DNA of 64,000 nt from Edaphochlamys debaryana (GCA_016858145.1 JAEHOE010000225.1:40196-104195), one strand, 5' to 3'; positions 35,001 to 46,777 are shown, counted from the first letter of the stretch. Translations and numbers: made by a program. The notes: generated by a model not told the origin, from the letters alone.

Positions 35001-35786
35001 GCGGCGGCTGGTGGCTGTGTTCGCGGCCAAGGAGTCGGGCTTCGAGGTCATCCACGGCCTGCTCAACCGGGTTATGGAGGTGCTGGGCGTGCCGCACAAA
35101 GGTGGGCCTGGGAGTGGGCCTGGGATGGGCCTGGGGGAGCGGGATGGGCGTGGGCGTGGAAGGAAGCCTGCAGGGTCTAGCCCTAGGGGCTGTGCGAGGG
35201 GACCCAGGAGCGTGCCGTGCTGCAAGAGGGCGCGGGGCGGGCGAGAGTTTACGCCGCGCGACCCGCTTCCCACAGCTGATCCACTCACCCTACCCGAGAT
35301 CCCGCTCACCCACAAACACCCGCCCGACCGCCCACCCCCAGACGAGCCCGGGGCGGCCTCCGCCCCCGTGTCGTACCACTGGGCGCCCTCGGACGACCCC
35401 GCGCTCTTCCCCGGGCGCCAGGCGGCGGTGTACGCGGGGCACCAGGCGGTGGGCGTGTTCGGCATCGTGCACCCAGAGGTGCGTGCGGGCTGAAGGGTGG
35501 GGGCTGCAGCCCGCAGGGCCCTGGCTACGGTACCTCTGGCCAGCACGGCTGGAGTCAGTGCGCGTGCCCGGGGCTGGGGGACTTCCCGTGAACCGCCCCT
35601 AGCTGGTGGCACCGGTCTCGCCGGTTGTGCGCCCGCCGAGCCATCCTTCACCCGACCCGCCTCCCACTCCCGCAGGTGCTGTCCCGCTTCGACCTGCCCT
35701 ACCCCGTGTCGGCGCTGGAGATCAACATCGAGCCCTTCGTGTTCGACCAGTACTACAACTCCCTGCTGCAGCCGCTGTCCTCCTAA
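25927..35786 (+). CDS. FARSB: Phenylalanine--tRNA ligase beta subunit, eukaryotic type
   Basis: Beta chain of the heterotetrameric synthetase that charges tRNA-Phe and edits mischarged tRNA. Exons from the conventional start: 26068-26125, 26284-26339, 26955-27107, 27356-27428, 28468-28592, 28898-28972, 29196-29288, 30226-30360, 30758-30820, 31611-31644, 31913-31978, 32174-32286, 32603-32737, 33694-33738, 33936-33994, 34148-34247, 34572-34691, 34984-35101, 35342-35478, 35676-35786. The result is 622 residues, close to other eukaryotic beta chains. Family landmarks in order: [118 protein letters not shown] and [11 protein letters not shown]. The frame remains open upstream to an ATG at 25927, giving a 47-residue extension like a mitochondrial presequence. 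Introns after 29288 and 31644 require GC donors. Confidence 0.93.
29448..29527 (+). ncRNA. C/D-box snoRNA candidate, unit 1a
   Basis: Terminal stem CTCC (29448-29451) / GGAG (29524-29527). C box core TGATG (29454-29458), D' CTGA (29486-29489), C'-like TGACAGA (29501-29507), D box CTGA (29520-29523). The guide before D' is AATACCAAAAATGGCA. It lies in an intron of a housekeeping gene, a normal location for snoRNAs. Confidence 0.6.
29641..29719 (+). ncRNA. C/D-box snoRNA candidate, unit 2a
   Basis: Stem CTCC (29641-29644) / GGAG (29716-29719), C core TGATG (29647-29651), D box CTGA (29712-29715), and the same D' guide as unit 1. The C'-like sequence is GTGAAGA. Confidence 0.6.
29792..29867 (+). 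ncRNA. C/D-box snoRNA candidate, unit 3a
   Basis: The stem changes on both sides to GTCC (29792-29795) / GGAC (29864-29867), a compensatory difference from units 1 and 2. C core TGATG (29798-29802), D box CTGA (29860-29863), same D' guide. Confidence 0.62.
29898..29992 (+). ncRNA. C/D-box snoRNA candidate, unit 4a
   Basis: Long terminal stem GCAAGC (29898-29903) / GCTTGC (29987-29992) with an inner CCC/GGG. C core TGATG, C' TTGATGA (perfect core), D box CTGA (29975-29978). The D' guide here has drifted (AATACCAAAACTGGCA), so this copy may have lost its target or changed it. Confidence 0.55.
31042..31242 (-). other. Antisense open stretch in PheRS intron 9
   Basis: On the minus strand 66 codons are open between two stops. 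The translation has a basic segment ([20 protein letters not shown]), then [11 protein letters not shown], and an acidic tail ending ESADLAE. It looks like a C-terminal exon or a fragment of one. There is no start and no family match, so it may be a nested gene's last exon, a dead fragment or chance. Confidence 0.2.
33056..33135 (+). ncRNA. C/D-box snoRNA candidate, unit 1b
   Basis: Copy of unit 1a with the same stem (CTCC/GGAG), C, D', C' and D boxes. Confidence 0.6.
33249..33327 (+). ncRNA. C/D-box snoRNA candidate, unit 2b
   Basis: Copy of unit 2a, identical in boxes, stem and D' guide. Confidence 0.6.
33400..33475 (+). ncRNA. C/D-box snoRNA candidate, unit 3b
   Basis: Copy of unit 3a with the GTCC/GGAC stem and the same guide. 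Confidence 0.62.
33506..33601 (+). ncRNA. C/D-box snoRNA candidate, unit 4b
   Basis: Copy of unit 4a with the GCAAGC/GCTTGC terminal stem. The D' guide is intact here (AATACCAAAAATGGCA) and C' is TTGATGA. Confidence 0.62.
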
Positions 35787-37454
35787 CGACCTGCTGCTGT
35801 GCTGCAGCTGCTCTGCTCCCGGCATGACGGGCTCTGTTGGGGCGGCGGCCGTCGGGACAGGCGGTCCGCAGGTGGAGTGGTGGCGGCGCCTGCGCGCAGG
35901 CAGGCGGGCCGGCGAGCGTGCGGAGGCGGGAGCGGGGGGTGCGGTAGGCGGAGGCTGTGGTGCGTGCTGCGGGGCGGCATAGCTCAAGCAAGAGGACGGT
36001 GTAGCAGGGTTTTGGGAGCGACATATGTGGCGTCACGGGAAAGGGGGTGGGGATGGGGGGTTGCAGGATGGGCTGCCAGTGCCTGGACTATTCTGGGAGC
36101 GGTTCAAGGGAGGCCTTGCTTGGCCGGCGCAGGCCATGGACGAGCATGCGTTAAAGAGGTGCGTATGTGTTACCCGTGGTCCACGCCACTGGGCTGATTG
36201 GGGGTCGCGAGAGGCTAGGCTGGAGCCTGGAGAGGGGGACATGCCACAGGAGAGCGCTTTGACGACGGCGTGGGATGGTGCAGGTTGCGGCCAAGCCGAG
36301 CGAGCAAACCTGGCGGGTGTTGTATGCTGCGTTTTCTTGCTAAGTCGAGAGGCTGACGGTTTTGCCGGGCCACGGCATGACGGGCAGCGCCCTCCTGCGG
36401 CGTTGTGGCGGTGTGCAGTGCCGACTGTGCCGGGGACGAGGACGGTCCGGCCTTACGGATTGGAACAAGGGCGCAGGGTAGTGCGAGCGGAGTGGCATGC
36501 AAACAGTTATGCGAGGTCCGTCCAGCTAAGTTGAGCCCGCCCCCTCTGGAGGCAGGCTCTGGGCACGCAGTGACAGGACGCATGGCATGCTCGTACGGCA
36601 CTTCATCTTACAGGCCGGGAGCTTAGTAGTGCCTCCCCGGGGTGGTGCCATGAGGAGACTCGCAGCCCGGGGAGCCACCCAGACGACATGAAACGATAAA
36701 ACTTGACTTCAACTTCTCCGCTCCCACAAGCTTGTACTGCACAGCACATGGAGTTTGAGCCAAGCCCAAGGTTGGCTGAACCCCTTTGCTGGAATGAAGG
36801 CAAATCTCCAGTAGGGGAGACAGTCAACATCAGGATGCTGAAGGATGATCCTGGCGCTACACCGGAGCATCCCATGAAGATGAAGTTTCCACCCAAAACC
36901 GTGCCTCCGCACTCAGCACGGAGAACTCAAACCCCCGGCAAGCGCCTACACGAAAGGCTTTGCTTGGTTGATGTCTTCGTAGCCCGTGGTCTTCTAACCA
37001 ATTTGTGGATCCTCCACCCCACGTCTACAGGGCGCAAATCAAGGTTGCAAGGATGAAACTGTAGTCGAAGGAGTCGCTTATGCAACTCTCCACGTGCTCT
37101 ACAGAACTTACACACATTCCACTAGGAGTACACGGCCTCGAGCAACTTATGGCCAGTGACCTTCGCCTCGGATCTCGATCTGGATCATTGCCAGCGTGTG
37201 CCAGGCACGCGCTGGGCAGTGCGCTGCTTCTGTGTGAGACAGAGGCGCCATAGGTACATACACTCAAACAACCAAATCAACAATCAAATGTCCAATCCCA
37301 CATCGAGTGGACCTGACAGGAACGGGGAAAGCCCCTAATGTGAAGGTCTTCATATCGGAAACCCTCCGTGCTGCTGGTCACCACGCATAGGAGCACAGCC
37401 TGTGCATGTTCCACTATTTGACACGTGCAGAACGCAGCGCAAGTCTCTTCTTCG
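35787..37454. other. Intergenic, 3' of the PheRS beta gene
   Basis: No gene recognised. The first part is probably the PheRS 3' UTR. The open frames here have no internal structure or homology I can name. Confidence 0.4.
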
Positions 37455-39975
37455 GCAGGGGTGCCCCCTCGCCCCTCTCCTCTACCTCGCCGTGGCTCAG
37501 GCTCTGTCCTGCTGGCTGCGGCGGTGTCGGGTGGGGTTGGTGGCGGCTGGGGTGCCGGTGCTGGCCTCCCAGTACGCTGACGACTGCACCCCCCTGCTGG
37601 ACGGCCCCCACTGCGCTCCTGCATTCCTGCAAGCCATGGAGGTCTTCCGGCAGGCCTCGGGTCAGCGCCTAAACGTTGACAAAACAGAGCTTATGCCGCT
37701 CGGCCCTGCTGCTGCTGCCCCTGTCCTGGAGCGTGTTGCCAGCTCCGAGGCCGGCACCACCTCTCCGCCGCCCCTCGGGGCGGCGGCCTCCTCTGTGGCC
37801 CAGGCGGGTGCGTCCGCTCCCGCCGCGGCCGCAGATATCCCGCACGCAGGCGCTGCTGCCGCGGTGACCCTTGTGGTCGCAGCGGCGGCGGCGCCGGCTC
37901 CTGCCCTCCGCACCGTGTCCTCAGCCCGCACGCTGGGCGTCCTGTTTTGGGGCGCCCCGCCCTCAACGTTACCTGTCGTCGACTTCGCTCCTGTCTACGC
38001 CGTCCTGCAGCGAGTGGCGCACCTGCCGCTTTCTGCCTTCGGCCGCGCTTTTGCGGCCTCGTCGTATGCGCTAAGTAAAGTTCTGTACCATCTTGAGTTT
38101 TCCCGCCTGCCGTCAGCCTCAGCGCTGTCGACCCTCGGCAGTCGTGTGGCGGCGCTGGTGGATCGGGGCCTGGCTCCGGACGCTGACGCCGACACGCGAC
38201 GCACGCGCCTGCCTGGCTTGCCGTCGGACTGCCTCGTGCTCCCGCCTGCGGTTGGCGGCTTCGGCCTCCTACCGCTGCGTGAGCACGTTCAGGCCCGGCA
38301 TGCTTGCCTGGCCTCACGCTTTATCCAAGGCGCGCTGGGCTTCTTGCCTAGTGTGCCCACCTGGGTGGCGGTGGCGATGGCGCAACTTCGTCGTCTCCAT
38401 CCGGCCGCCCACCCCCTCGCCCTCCTCACTGCAGCCGCTGGCGGGCGCCTCTTCGGATGCCCCATCCCCAGCGACTGCCCCGCCCTCAAACGTCTTGTCT
38501 CTGCCTTCACTACTCTTCCGCCGCCGGCTGTGCTTGCGTGGGACTTGCTAGCAGCGGGGCCATGGTGCTACCACGCTCCGCTGTGGGGCAATCCCGCGCT
38601 TGATGCTGGCGGCGAGCCTCTACATGTGGCTTTCCCCGACCTCTTCGACGTGCCTTCGCTTCGTTGCGTGGGCATGGCGGTTGCGGTGGTGGATGCCTTC
38701 CGTCGCTTCAACCGTCAATGGGAGCGGCGGCCTGGCGGGCGCCCGTCGCCGCGCTGGGCTCGCCGTTGCCTGCCCCTGTACCGCTCTGACGTCGTGCTTG
38801 GTGTGCTCGGCGTCTCGGAATGGTTCACGCTACCGTCCGAGCTCCACTGCGGAGTTCGGGCCGCTGGCCTCTTTGCAGCACTGCTGCAGCGTATCCCCCC
38901 AGCTTGGGTGGAGGCTGCACGTGCTGCACGGCTGGCGCCTGGTGGGCCGGCCGCGGCCCCGCCGCTGCTGGCTGCCTGTCGCATCATCGCCCCTGCCGTG
39001 GGCTGGACGCTGCCGCCGTGTGCTCCCTGCCGCGTGATCCAGCTCACGGTTCGGGCCGCTACTCAGCTCCAACTCTCCGCGTCGGTGGACTCGCTGGCGC
39101 GGCGCCATCGGGCCTTCGTTGCGGAGGCCCTGTCCCTTCCCGCTGCGCCGCCTGAATCACTGTCTGCGTTCGCCGCAGCTCTGCGGCGGCTTTGGGCGGT
39201 GCGGTGGGAGCCGGAACACAAAGAACCGCTCTGGCGTCTGGCTCTTAATGGGTTTGCGGGATTTGGGATGCATGCAGCTGATATTGCACGGGGAGTAGGC
39301 CCTGCGATGTGCCCATGTGGTGTGTGGATGGATGAAGGGGATCGGGCGCACCACTTCTGGTCTTGCTGTGTCGCTGGTGCTCTTCGTGAGGCCCTTGAAG
39401 AAGAACTGTACAGATGGACTCCTAGCTATGCCCTCGGCAAGCAGCATTTGTGGCTCGTGACTCCGCCTGCGGGCGTGTCTGGTGTGACTTGGGATGTGGT
39501 CTGCCTAGCTGCGGTGGCTGCTCTGGAGCGGGGACGTCAGTGGCTCTATGCCGCCCGCCCGGAGACAGGTGCCCCGCTTGGGCGCGCCACCCTTTCTCGA
39601 CTTGGTTTGCAAGTGGTTGCGGAATTTTGGGCTCGTGTTCGCTCCTTTGCGGAAGACTGTGGTCAAGGTTTCAGTAAGAAGTGGAGAGACGTTCCGCCCG
39701 AGCACCCTTTCCTGGGCGGCGTCGCCGGGAAGCCGCGGTTCAACCCCCCTGCGGATGTCGAGCCGCCTTCCCCCTGACTCGGCGTGGTTGTGGTGCTTGT
39801 GATGATCTCATGTAGCTAGCCCTCTCGGGCTGGGACTGTCACTGTATGGGTTGGAGAAGGTGGCTGCCTCGGTGTTGGACATTCCCTTAGGGTACGCCTG
39901 GGGTCGGGGGAAGTTGACTCTCTCCCCCTTGTGCGGGGCCGGCAGCTTGCTGCCCGCTGGCCGCAACCCTGTAAT
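37455..39975 (+). mobile_element. 5'-truncated LINE (non-LTR retrotransposon)
   Basis: The reading frame closes at 39777. The recognisable RT part begins at RQGCPLAPLLYLAVAQAL (motif B region), then YADDCT (catalytic motif C) and GQRLNVDKTEL. A long thumb/connection region follows, ending in a Cys/His patch (MCPCGVWMDEGDRAHHFWSC) like the zf-RVT domain of plant and algal LINEs. The endonuclease, RT fingers and motif A are missing, as expected from incomplete target-primed reverse transcription. The frame is uninterrupted for ~770 codons, so insertion may be recent. TGTAA at 39970-39974 matches the green-algal polyadenylation signal and probably marks the 3' end. The upstream ATG at 37402 lies in host DNA. 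Confidence 0.85.
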
Positions 39976-40625
39976 GCGTCATTCCTAAGGCGAAGACAAA
40001 TGCTGGGGCGTGGCACAGAGCACTCTTGCAAATTGCCTCCCCATGAAAGCAGGCAACACACGCCCTCTTCTTCAACAGGAGGGTGTCTGCGGCTGGGACT
40101 ACGGACATCAAATGCCATACGGTAATACTGCCGGAAGGAACGACACGCCGCAAGGAAATGCGGCCCTCAAACAACGCCACAACAGCAAACACTCACGAGA
40201 CATGACGCAATTACGACACACGGTTCTGAATTAATCCATTGGGTGGATGCGTGGACAGAAGAAACCCCCGTGACATCATTAGGTTGAGTCGACACATTGG
40301 GTAGTTCAATGCTTGTGTTTCTGGCCACCCGGCCTCTCGGCTGCAAGTAAGACTCAACAGTCTGTGAGCCGCCTCATACTCAACCTCTCATTAGTTGCGT
40401 GCTGGCATGGACAAGCGGGCGTCTGGAGCCAGCTTGCAGGCAGCCAGGCCCCGCACCCTGCCCTCACAAAATGGGCAAGATCAGCCTCACGTTTTCGCGT
40501 TCAGCTCTGCACCCCCTCTCAAGGAAATGGTGATATCCCCCCGATGGCGTTCAGCTTGTCTCAGCCCTCTCTCGCAATCAGGGCTGCGGACACAGGCAGG
40601 CTTCTGTCTTACCCGCAAACAGCGT
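39976..40625. other. Intergenic, downstream of the LINE
   Basis: No gene seen. It contains the 3' flank of the minus-strand gene ending at 40626. Confidence 0.4.
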
Positions 40626-41955
40626 TCAGCGTCCCGGCTCCTGCCAGGCAAAGATGCCGCACAAGCCGGCCTCTTCCTGCTGCCCGCTGCTTGGCTCCCG
40701 CCAGAGGTCTCCGTAGTCCTCCAGGGACAGAAACACGTCCACCGCCTTGCACAGCCCGCCCCCCACGCTCGCGTGCGGCCGAGGGTGCACAGGCAGGCCG
40801 TACGGATCCGCTGGCCCCACCCCCACCACAGCCTGCGGTTCGCAATACCGGGGGCCGAGGCTGCTGCAGAGGCGCTGCCGGGCGTCGGCGTGCTGCTGGT
40901 CCGGGTGGAGGCACGGCATGTGGGGGAAGCCCTTGCCGTCGTGCTGGGGGCCCAAGGCACAGGCGGGGAGCTGCGCGTAGCTGCCGGTCGAGGCCTCCTC
41001 CCCGGTCGTCGACGTGACGAAGACGCAGGAGCGGGCCGCCAGCACCCACGCGTCGACCGCCTCGCTCTCATCCACCACCCTCCAGCCCAGCGTCGCAGCC
41101 GCCGGCTCGACCCCAACTGCCGCCATGCCAATCAGCGTGGCCCTGCGAGCGCCAGCGGCCCGGCTGTCGGCAGGGGCGGCGTAGGCCGGAGCCGCCGCCA
41201 TGCATGCCGCAGCTGCAGGAGGAGGCACAGCGCCACCGACAGCGCGTGGCTTGTACGGGGGGTGTGGGCCTGGCGAGCGCCGGTAGGGCTTGACGCCCAT
41301 GGCAGTGGAGGCGGGGGCAGCGCCCGAGTCGAACAGGTCGTTGTCCCATTCGTTCGCGTCGAAGCCTGGAGAGGGGGCAGGGCGGCAAAAGGCGGGAAAC
41401 GTCAGTTGCGCCAGCGCCGGAACGTGCAGAGCCTCGCGAGGCCGTCGGGGCTGAAAGCGCTCTGACGCAGCGTATGGCCCTCTTCCTCCTGCATTGCTCA
41501 CCGGCTTCGCACGCCTTGAGCTCTGTGCAGGCCGGGCCGCAACCGTCGACGACGAGATATTGCGAGCCGCCGAGGAGCAGGCTTAATTCCGCGCCACAGT
41601 CGTCGTTCTCGCAGGGCTCAAAGCCGACCGTGAAGGGGAGCCGACCGTCCAGGTGCTCGGGCGCAAGGACAGTCTGCTCTATCGTGTCGGCGAGGGCGCA
41701 ATGCGGTATCCAACACACCGCCGGCGAGCGCTGGGCGGGGACGCAGGCTCGGGGGCTGGTTTCTGCCGACCGACGTTGTGCCAGGTGTAGGGAGGTAGAC
41801 GTGCCTGCGGACAGAGCGGCGCCAACGCGAGCTGTTGAAGAGCCGCGACCGTTTCTACCGCCAAAAACCACAGCGAAGACTCGCACCCGAACCGCCGAAG
41901 GGGCGAAGACCCCCCTTTCCCCAAGACCCCCCGCACGACTAGCTGCTCGAGGCAC
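40626..41955 (-). CDS. Uncharacterised protein, paralog 1 of a two-gene family
   Basis: Function not recognised. Two exons: 41502-41955 (start uncertain) and 40626-41365, joined by a GTGAGC..CAG intron in phase 1. The model is 397 residues. Exon 1 ends with a Cys-rich part (GFEPCENDDCGAELSLLLGG then VVDGCGPACTELKACEAG). Exon 2 begins FDANEWDNDLFDSG and ends KAVDVFLSLEDYGDLW..GLCGIFAWQEPGR. The gene at 45540-46777 shares the ending (EAVDVLLTLD..GACGTFDWPEP), the CGA..LSLLL motif and the same intron position and phase. The first ~60 residues are Arg/Ser/Ala-rich and could be a targeting sequence or untranslated. Confidence 0.6.
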
Positions 41956-44900
41956 GGCACCGCGGCTTCACAAGAGCGATAAGGGTGGACCCGGGTGACG
42001 CCGAGACCAAAGGGGGGGCACTTTCGCCTTTCGGCCGGCGCTCACCTCCCGAGCAGCTCAGCGGGCATGACATTGCCAAGGCAGTGTCCACTTGAGGGCT
42101 GCCGCTCTGCGACTGTCCTGGGCTGGAGGCAGCCTCGTTCCGGGTCATGTCGCCGAAGGCTGCACGCTGTTGCGGCTACTCTGCCTCTCGCTTGATGCTT
42201 TCTACTTCAGTATACGCTTGAACCAGCCCGCTACCCCTCGCGGAACCACCTTTCTACTGCCCGCATTCCAGCTCAGCTGGCGCGCGGTCGCTGAGTTCGC
42301 ACGGAAACGTAATTGTTGCGCGTTATACAAAGTCTTTCAACGCAGCCAGTATATGAGGAGTGGTGTTTCTGGCTCGCCGATTACGTATGAGAGGGTTCGT
42401 TGCCATCATCTTGCCATCTCCCGCCCAAACCGCGCATGTATTTGCCAAGTAACAGCCAACCGCAGCTGCATATCTCACACGGCATCAACAGCTGGTGCAG
42501 CTTCACACGCAGGGCTGCGACACCGAGCCCGACATGCGGCATCCTCTGGTACTTCCTACTGCCGTCAGCTGTCGCTTGCCTCAACCCGTGTGGCCTGTTA
42601 GAACAAAAGGTAGCTGCGCACATGCTGGGTCTAGTGTCGGGCTGAACACACGGATGGGAGGGAGCCGAGGACAAGGACGCAGGGACCGTGGATGGCTGGG
42701 CGTGGGCCTGGCGCAGGGGGCGTCAGAGAGCAAAGCCAACTACACCGAGCAACGGCGTCACCACCTAGGTGGCACCTGGGGGGACACCAAGGCCATACCT
42801 ACAAGCACACTCCTCCCCACTGCGTACCTGGACGGCGTAGGTGGGAATGAAGCATCCGAGGCAAAGCGGTGCGATGAGCACTCACGTGAGTCACGTAGGG
42901 GGTAGTACCTGACCACCATCACATCAGCCCCAGTCCCCCAGATCCCACACGCGGAGGATCTTGCTTGTGGCTTAGGTGGGCTCGAGTGGCTGAGGCAAAC
43001 TCGCAAACAAGATGCACTTGAGCTGAACTTGAGCCACAAGGCCCGCTGCTGAAGGGCTGCTGACAGGCCAGGGTTGCCGTCAGGCTGCAAGGGGGAAAGG
43101 AGACACGGGAGACGAGTTACGCAAAAAGCAGGCCAGCAAAGTGCAACGATTGCGCTGGCTGCAAGGGGGGGCCGGTGTGCCGCAACACTTGCATGTCACT
43201 GCGTTTATGTGTGGGAGGGGGTGGGCAAATGGGAGGGCGCTGGGCTTGTGGCGTACGCGCACACGGTGCTGCAGCCTCCCACAGCCAGCGCATGACCGGG
43301 TCCGCTCCCAGCACTCACTCCCAGCACTGGTAGCCGGCGGACGTGGAGGAGCCTGGATGGCGGGACTGTCGGTTCCAACCTTCCGAGTGCCACGCTGGCA
43401 ATCCTGCCACTGGGGGCTGCAGCAACGTGTGGAGTGTGCGCATGCGCATGTGCGCCCCTAGCCCCCCAGCCACTCAGATAACGCCCTACGCCACACAACC
43501 ACGCGCTTCGCTTCGTTGATGTTCTTCTACCCCCCTCTCAGCCCCCCACTACCCCGCCTGCGGCCTGCCGCGCGCGGCTCCTCGAGGGGCGGCTGCCAAC
43601 GGACAGTAGAGCCTTACCTTGATGTGGCCTGGGGCCCAGGGCTGCCATCGCGGTCGCCGAAGCCGCCAAGATGGGGGGCTGAGATGAGCACCCTTGCCTT
43701 GTGCTGACATGCGCCCCCAGGCTCCCCAACGGCCCAGGCGGTGAGGTGCGTGACTCAGGGGTTCAGGCTCCCACCCATGTTATGGAGCGTGCCGTCGTGC
43801 ACAGCGCTGCATTGCGCTTTGCTGGAACCCATGTTATGACGCCCGCCCCATGAGCACCGACCGGCCGCCGTGGGCGCACAGGCACCCCCGTGCAACGTGG
43901 CGAGTGGGGCAGAGACAGGTGCCCTCACTCAGCACCTCAACGCTCCTAGTCCACGCCAGCAGGGCCTGCATTCCTGCACCACGGCCAGCATCAATACGCA
44001 CGTCTGATCATCAAAGGCCCACTCCACCGCATGCCCTGGTCCAGACGGACCCCCGGGCACCTGCGCCGGCCGCCCAAGGCAGGCACACATCGCCAGCGCT
44101 GAAATTGTCGTCGTGTGACACGTCCTGGATTCCCCGCATACTGCACAGTATTCCCAGGGCAGCGTCAATGGGAATAGCTCTGTACGACTACGCACGGCGC
44201 TGAGCCAGGGATATCCTGTCGAGTCCTCATCAGTCACACATGGCGGGAATGAACGCCCTGGCCTGCATGCCCGCTGGGCATGGGTGGCGGTCATCTCGAG
44301 GGACGCCCCCATTCCCCCCAAAGAACCAACGAACCAATTACCCGGTCGGCGAGTGTCACGCTGCACCCGGGCCTGCGCAGCTGAGCGCAGCATCCAGTAA
44401 AAGAGCGGGGAGGCATAGACGGAGGATGTACAATCTGTATGATCCGCCGTTGCCACCCAAACCCCAAACTTGTTCCCACGCATGCGACCCTGCCTTGATT
44501 GCCCACTTGCTGAGCTGTGGCCGGTTGCGGACGGTGAAACTGAGCAGGTCGTCCTGGAGCACACTCACAAAACGCCAACACACAGCAAACGCCTTCTTTA
44601 AGTGACACTTTACGCGCCAACCAACATGACAGCTAGCGCAGCCGTCGCGGCGCCCCGGGAGAAGCCGAGGGCTGAGCGCCCTGGAGCCCCGTCCATGACA
44701 AGACAGACACTTTGTGCAATGAAAGCATGCGTAATCATGACGCGCCATTCAGTCTAGGATTGAATCACTTGCTTAGCACACCCCATACTTCGAGACCATC
44801 CACCCACGCTTCTTTTTATAGCATACCTCGTCCTCATGCCCAGATCAAGCTCGCTACTGCCCGGAGCATACATGCAATGGGCCCATACGAGTCATTGGCG

Positions 44901-45539
44901 CTCACCACTGCGCCCGCGCATCTTTTTATCGCCCTCTTCGTGGCTCAGCTCTTTTCCTGCCTTCGGGCAGCCACCCTTGTCAATCGTACATGCGACCCCC
45001 TTAGGACCCCCTAGGGGGAACTACGTGGGTCAGCCCTTTTCCTGCCTTGGGCCAGACACCCTCGTCAGTCCAGCCTCAACCGCATTCAGTAACCTGGGTC
45101 CTATTGACCCCCTCTTACCCTGGCGATACCCAGCGCCAAACGAGTATTACGTGTACGGAAGGGAAACACTTCGATGCATTCAGTAGAAAGGGTGCCGAAC
45201 AAAGGGCCAGGGTACGGCAACAAGAGTCAACCCCGCTGCTCCCAACCAGATAGTCACAAAGCGCGCGCCATGCGGGCCGACACCCGGCCATTCAGTGTGA
45301 TGAGTGGTACCGGTACTCCATGCTTCGCAGTGACCTCACATCAGCCTCTCCGCCCCGACCACGCGGAACCCCGCTCGCATATCGTGCGTACAAAAGGCAA
45401 TTCATATTTGCGGACGCGCACGAGCGGCACACCTCTAGGGTGGGACCTGCCTAGTGCTCATTGCCATAAAGGGCTTTCCTTCCCAATCCGTACTGGCGGA
45501 CACAGCAACAGCGCCGTACGCAGGCGGCGGACCGCCAGC
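41956..45539. other. Intergenic
   Basis: About 3.6 kb without a supportable gene; open frames are short and unstructured. Two copies of the dispersed repeat lie near its right end (44941-45066). Confidence 0.4.
44941..45066 (+). repeat. Dispersed repeat, copies 3 and 4 in tandem
   Basis: Copies of the 15666-15720 family at 44941-44980 and 45006-45066 share GGCTCAG/GGGTCAG, CTTTTCCTGCCTT and GCCA(C/G)..CACCCT(T/C)GTC. The second carries the CCCCCTAGGGGG palindrome. Confidence 0.55.
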
Positions 45540-46777
45540 TCACTCGTGCGCGGGCTCCGGCCAGTCAAAGGTGCCGCACGCACCCTCCTGCCCCTGGCTC
45601 TGGCCACGCGGCGCCTGCCAGGTCCCCGACGCATCCAGCGTCAGGAGCACATCAACCGCCTCATAGCGGGCGCCGGGGCCCTGCGGCGCGCTTTCAAGGG
45701 CGGCGCTGGGCCGATCCCGCCCACTCCCGGCCTGACCGGACCAGCCGACAGAGCCTGCGCCCTCCTGCCCGCTCGCCGCGATGTTGCGTCCGGGCAGGAG
45801 CTTGCCGCGCTCCGGCACTAGCGGAGGGGAGCTCCGGCTCCTCGTGTTGACCGCGGGCGGGTACGGCTGCCAGGCGTCCCCCCAGAGCTTGAGGAAGCCG
45901 AGGGGAGCACCGCCTGGGATGGTCAGGTGCGCTGTCACGCCGCCGACGTCCGGCCCCGCATCGTCCGCGCCCAGGGAGTAACCCTCCCAGGCCAGTCCCT
46001 CGTGGCACTCGGAAGCGGGGTTTAAGAAGACGCAGGCAGCGGCCGCCTCGACCCGGTCCCCGCCCGTCCTGGTGGCGGCTGCACCGCGCCACCCCAGCGC
46101 CTCGGCCGCGGCCTGCACGGGCAGGGGCACTGCGGAGGCGGCGCCCTGCAGAAAGGAGCCGCGGGCAGCTGCCGCGGTGGCGGCGGCGCTGGCGGCGGCC
46201 GTTGCGGCAGACGCCGAGGCCGTGGCACCGGGGACAGCCATGTCGGTGTCCAGGGTCAGGGCCGCGGAGTCGTGGGCCCCGGCTGGGCCCGTGTGGGCCC
46301 GCTGCTGCGGGCCCGTGTGGTCCTGCAGCGGCACCACGGCCCGCAGCGCCAGGACCAGGCCCGAGTCCATCAGGCCGTCCGGGCCGTCCCCGGTGTCTGC
46401 AGAAGTAAGGACCGCAACCGGGCAGGCGTGGAGCGTAGGGCGTGAGCTTGAGCGTTAGGGGGCAGAGCGCTACACACAGGGCCGCCCGTTCCGGCTGCTG
46501 GGGACGTACCGGCTGCTGGGGATGCATCCCTCTTGCGCGCTTCTCGGCCTTTGCAGCAGGGCCCCGCCCACCCCCCTGCCGCGCACCCACCATTGCGGCG
46601 GAGCAGCCGCGCGTGCCTTGTGCCATGCGGGCGGTGTGGGCCCGTGCCGGACTGGTGGGCAGCACTCTGCGTCAGGAGAAGGCTCAGCACGCCCGCTCCA
46701 GCGCCTCCGCAGTCCGCTAAGTCGATGAGGTCGACCTTCGGCAGCAGGTACAGGCCCGGCAGCCAGGAGGCGTCCAT
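45540..46777 (-). CDS. Uncharacterised protein, paralog 2 of a two-gene family
   Basis: Function not recognised. Exons 46591-46777 and 45540-46396 are joined in phase 1 by a GTGGGT..CAG intron; 347 residues from the ATG at 46775-46777. Visible segments: MDASWLPGLYLLPKVDLIDL, CGGAGAGVLSLLL, then DGLMDSGLVLALRAVVPLQD after the intron. An Ala-rich stretch follows, then KLWGDAWQPYPPAV and a C-terminus (EAVDVLLTLDASGTWQ..GACGTFDWPEPAHE) paralogous to the protein at 40626-41955. Intron position and phase are conserved between the two, supporting both models. Upstream exons are possible. Confidence 0.6.

Noticed and set aside
34734..35987. 417-codon minus-strand open frame
   Set aside because: Antisense shadow of PheRS beta exons 18-20 in GC-rich DNA; it spans introns without any family signal.
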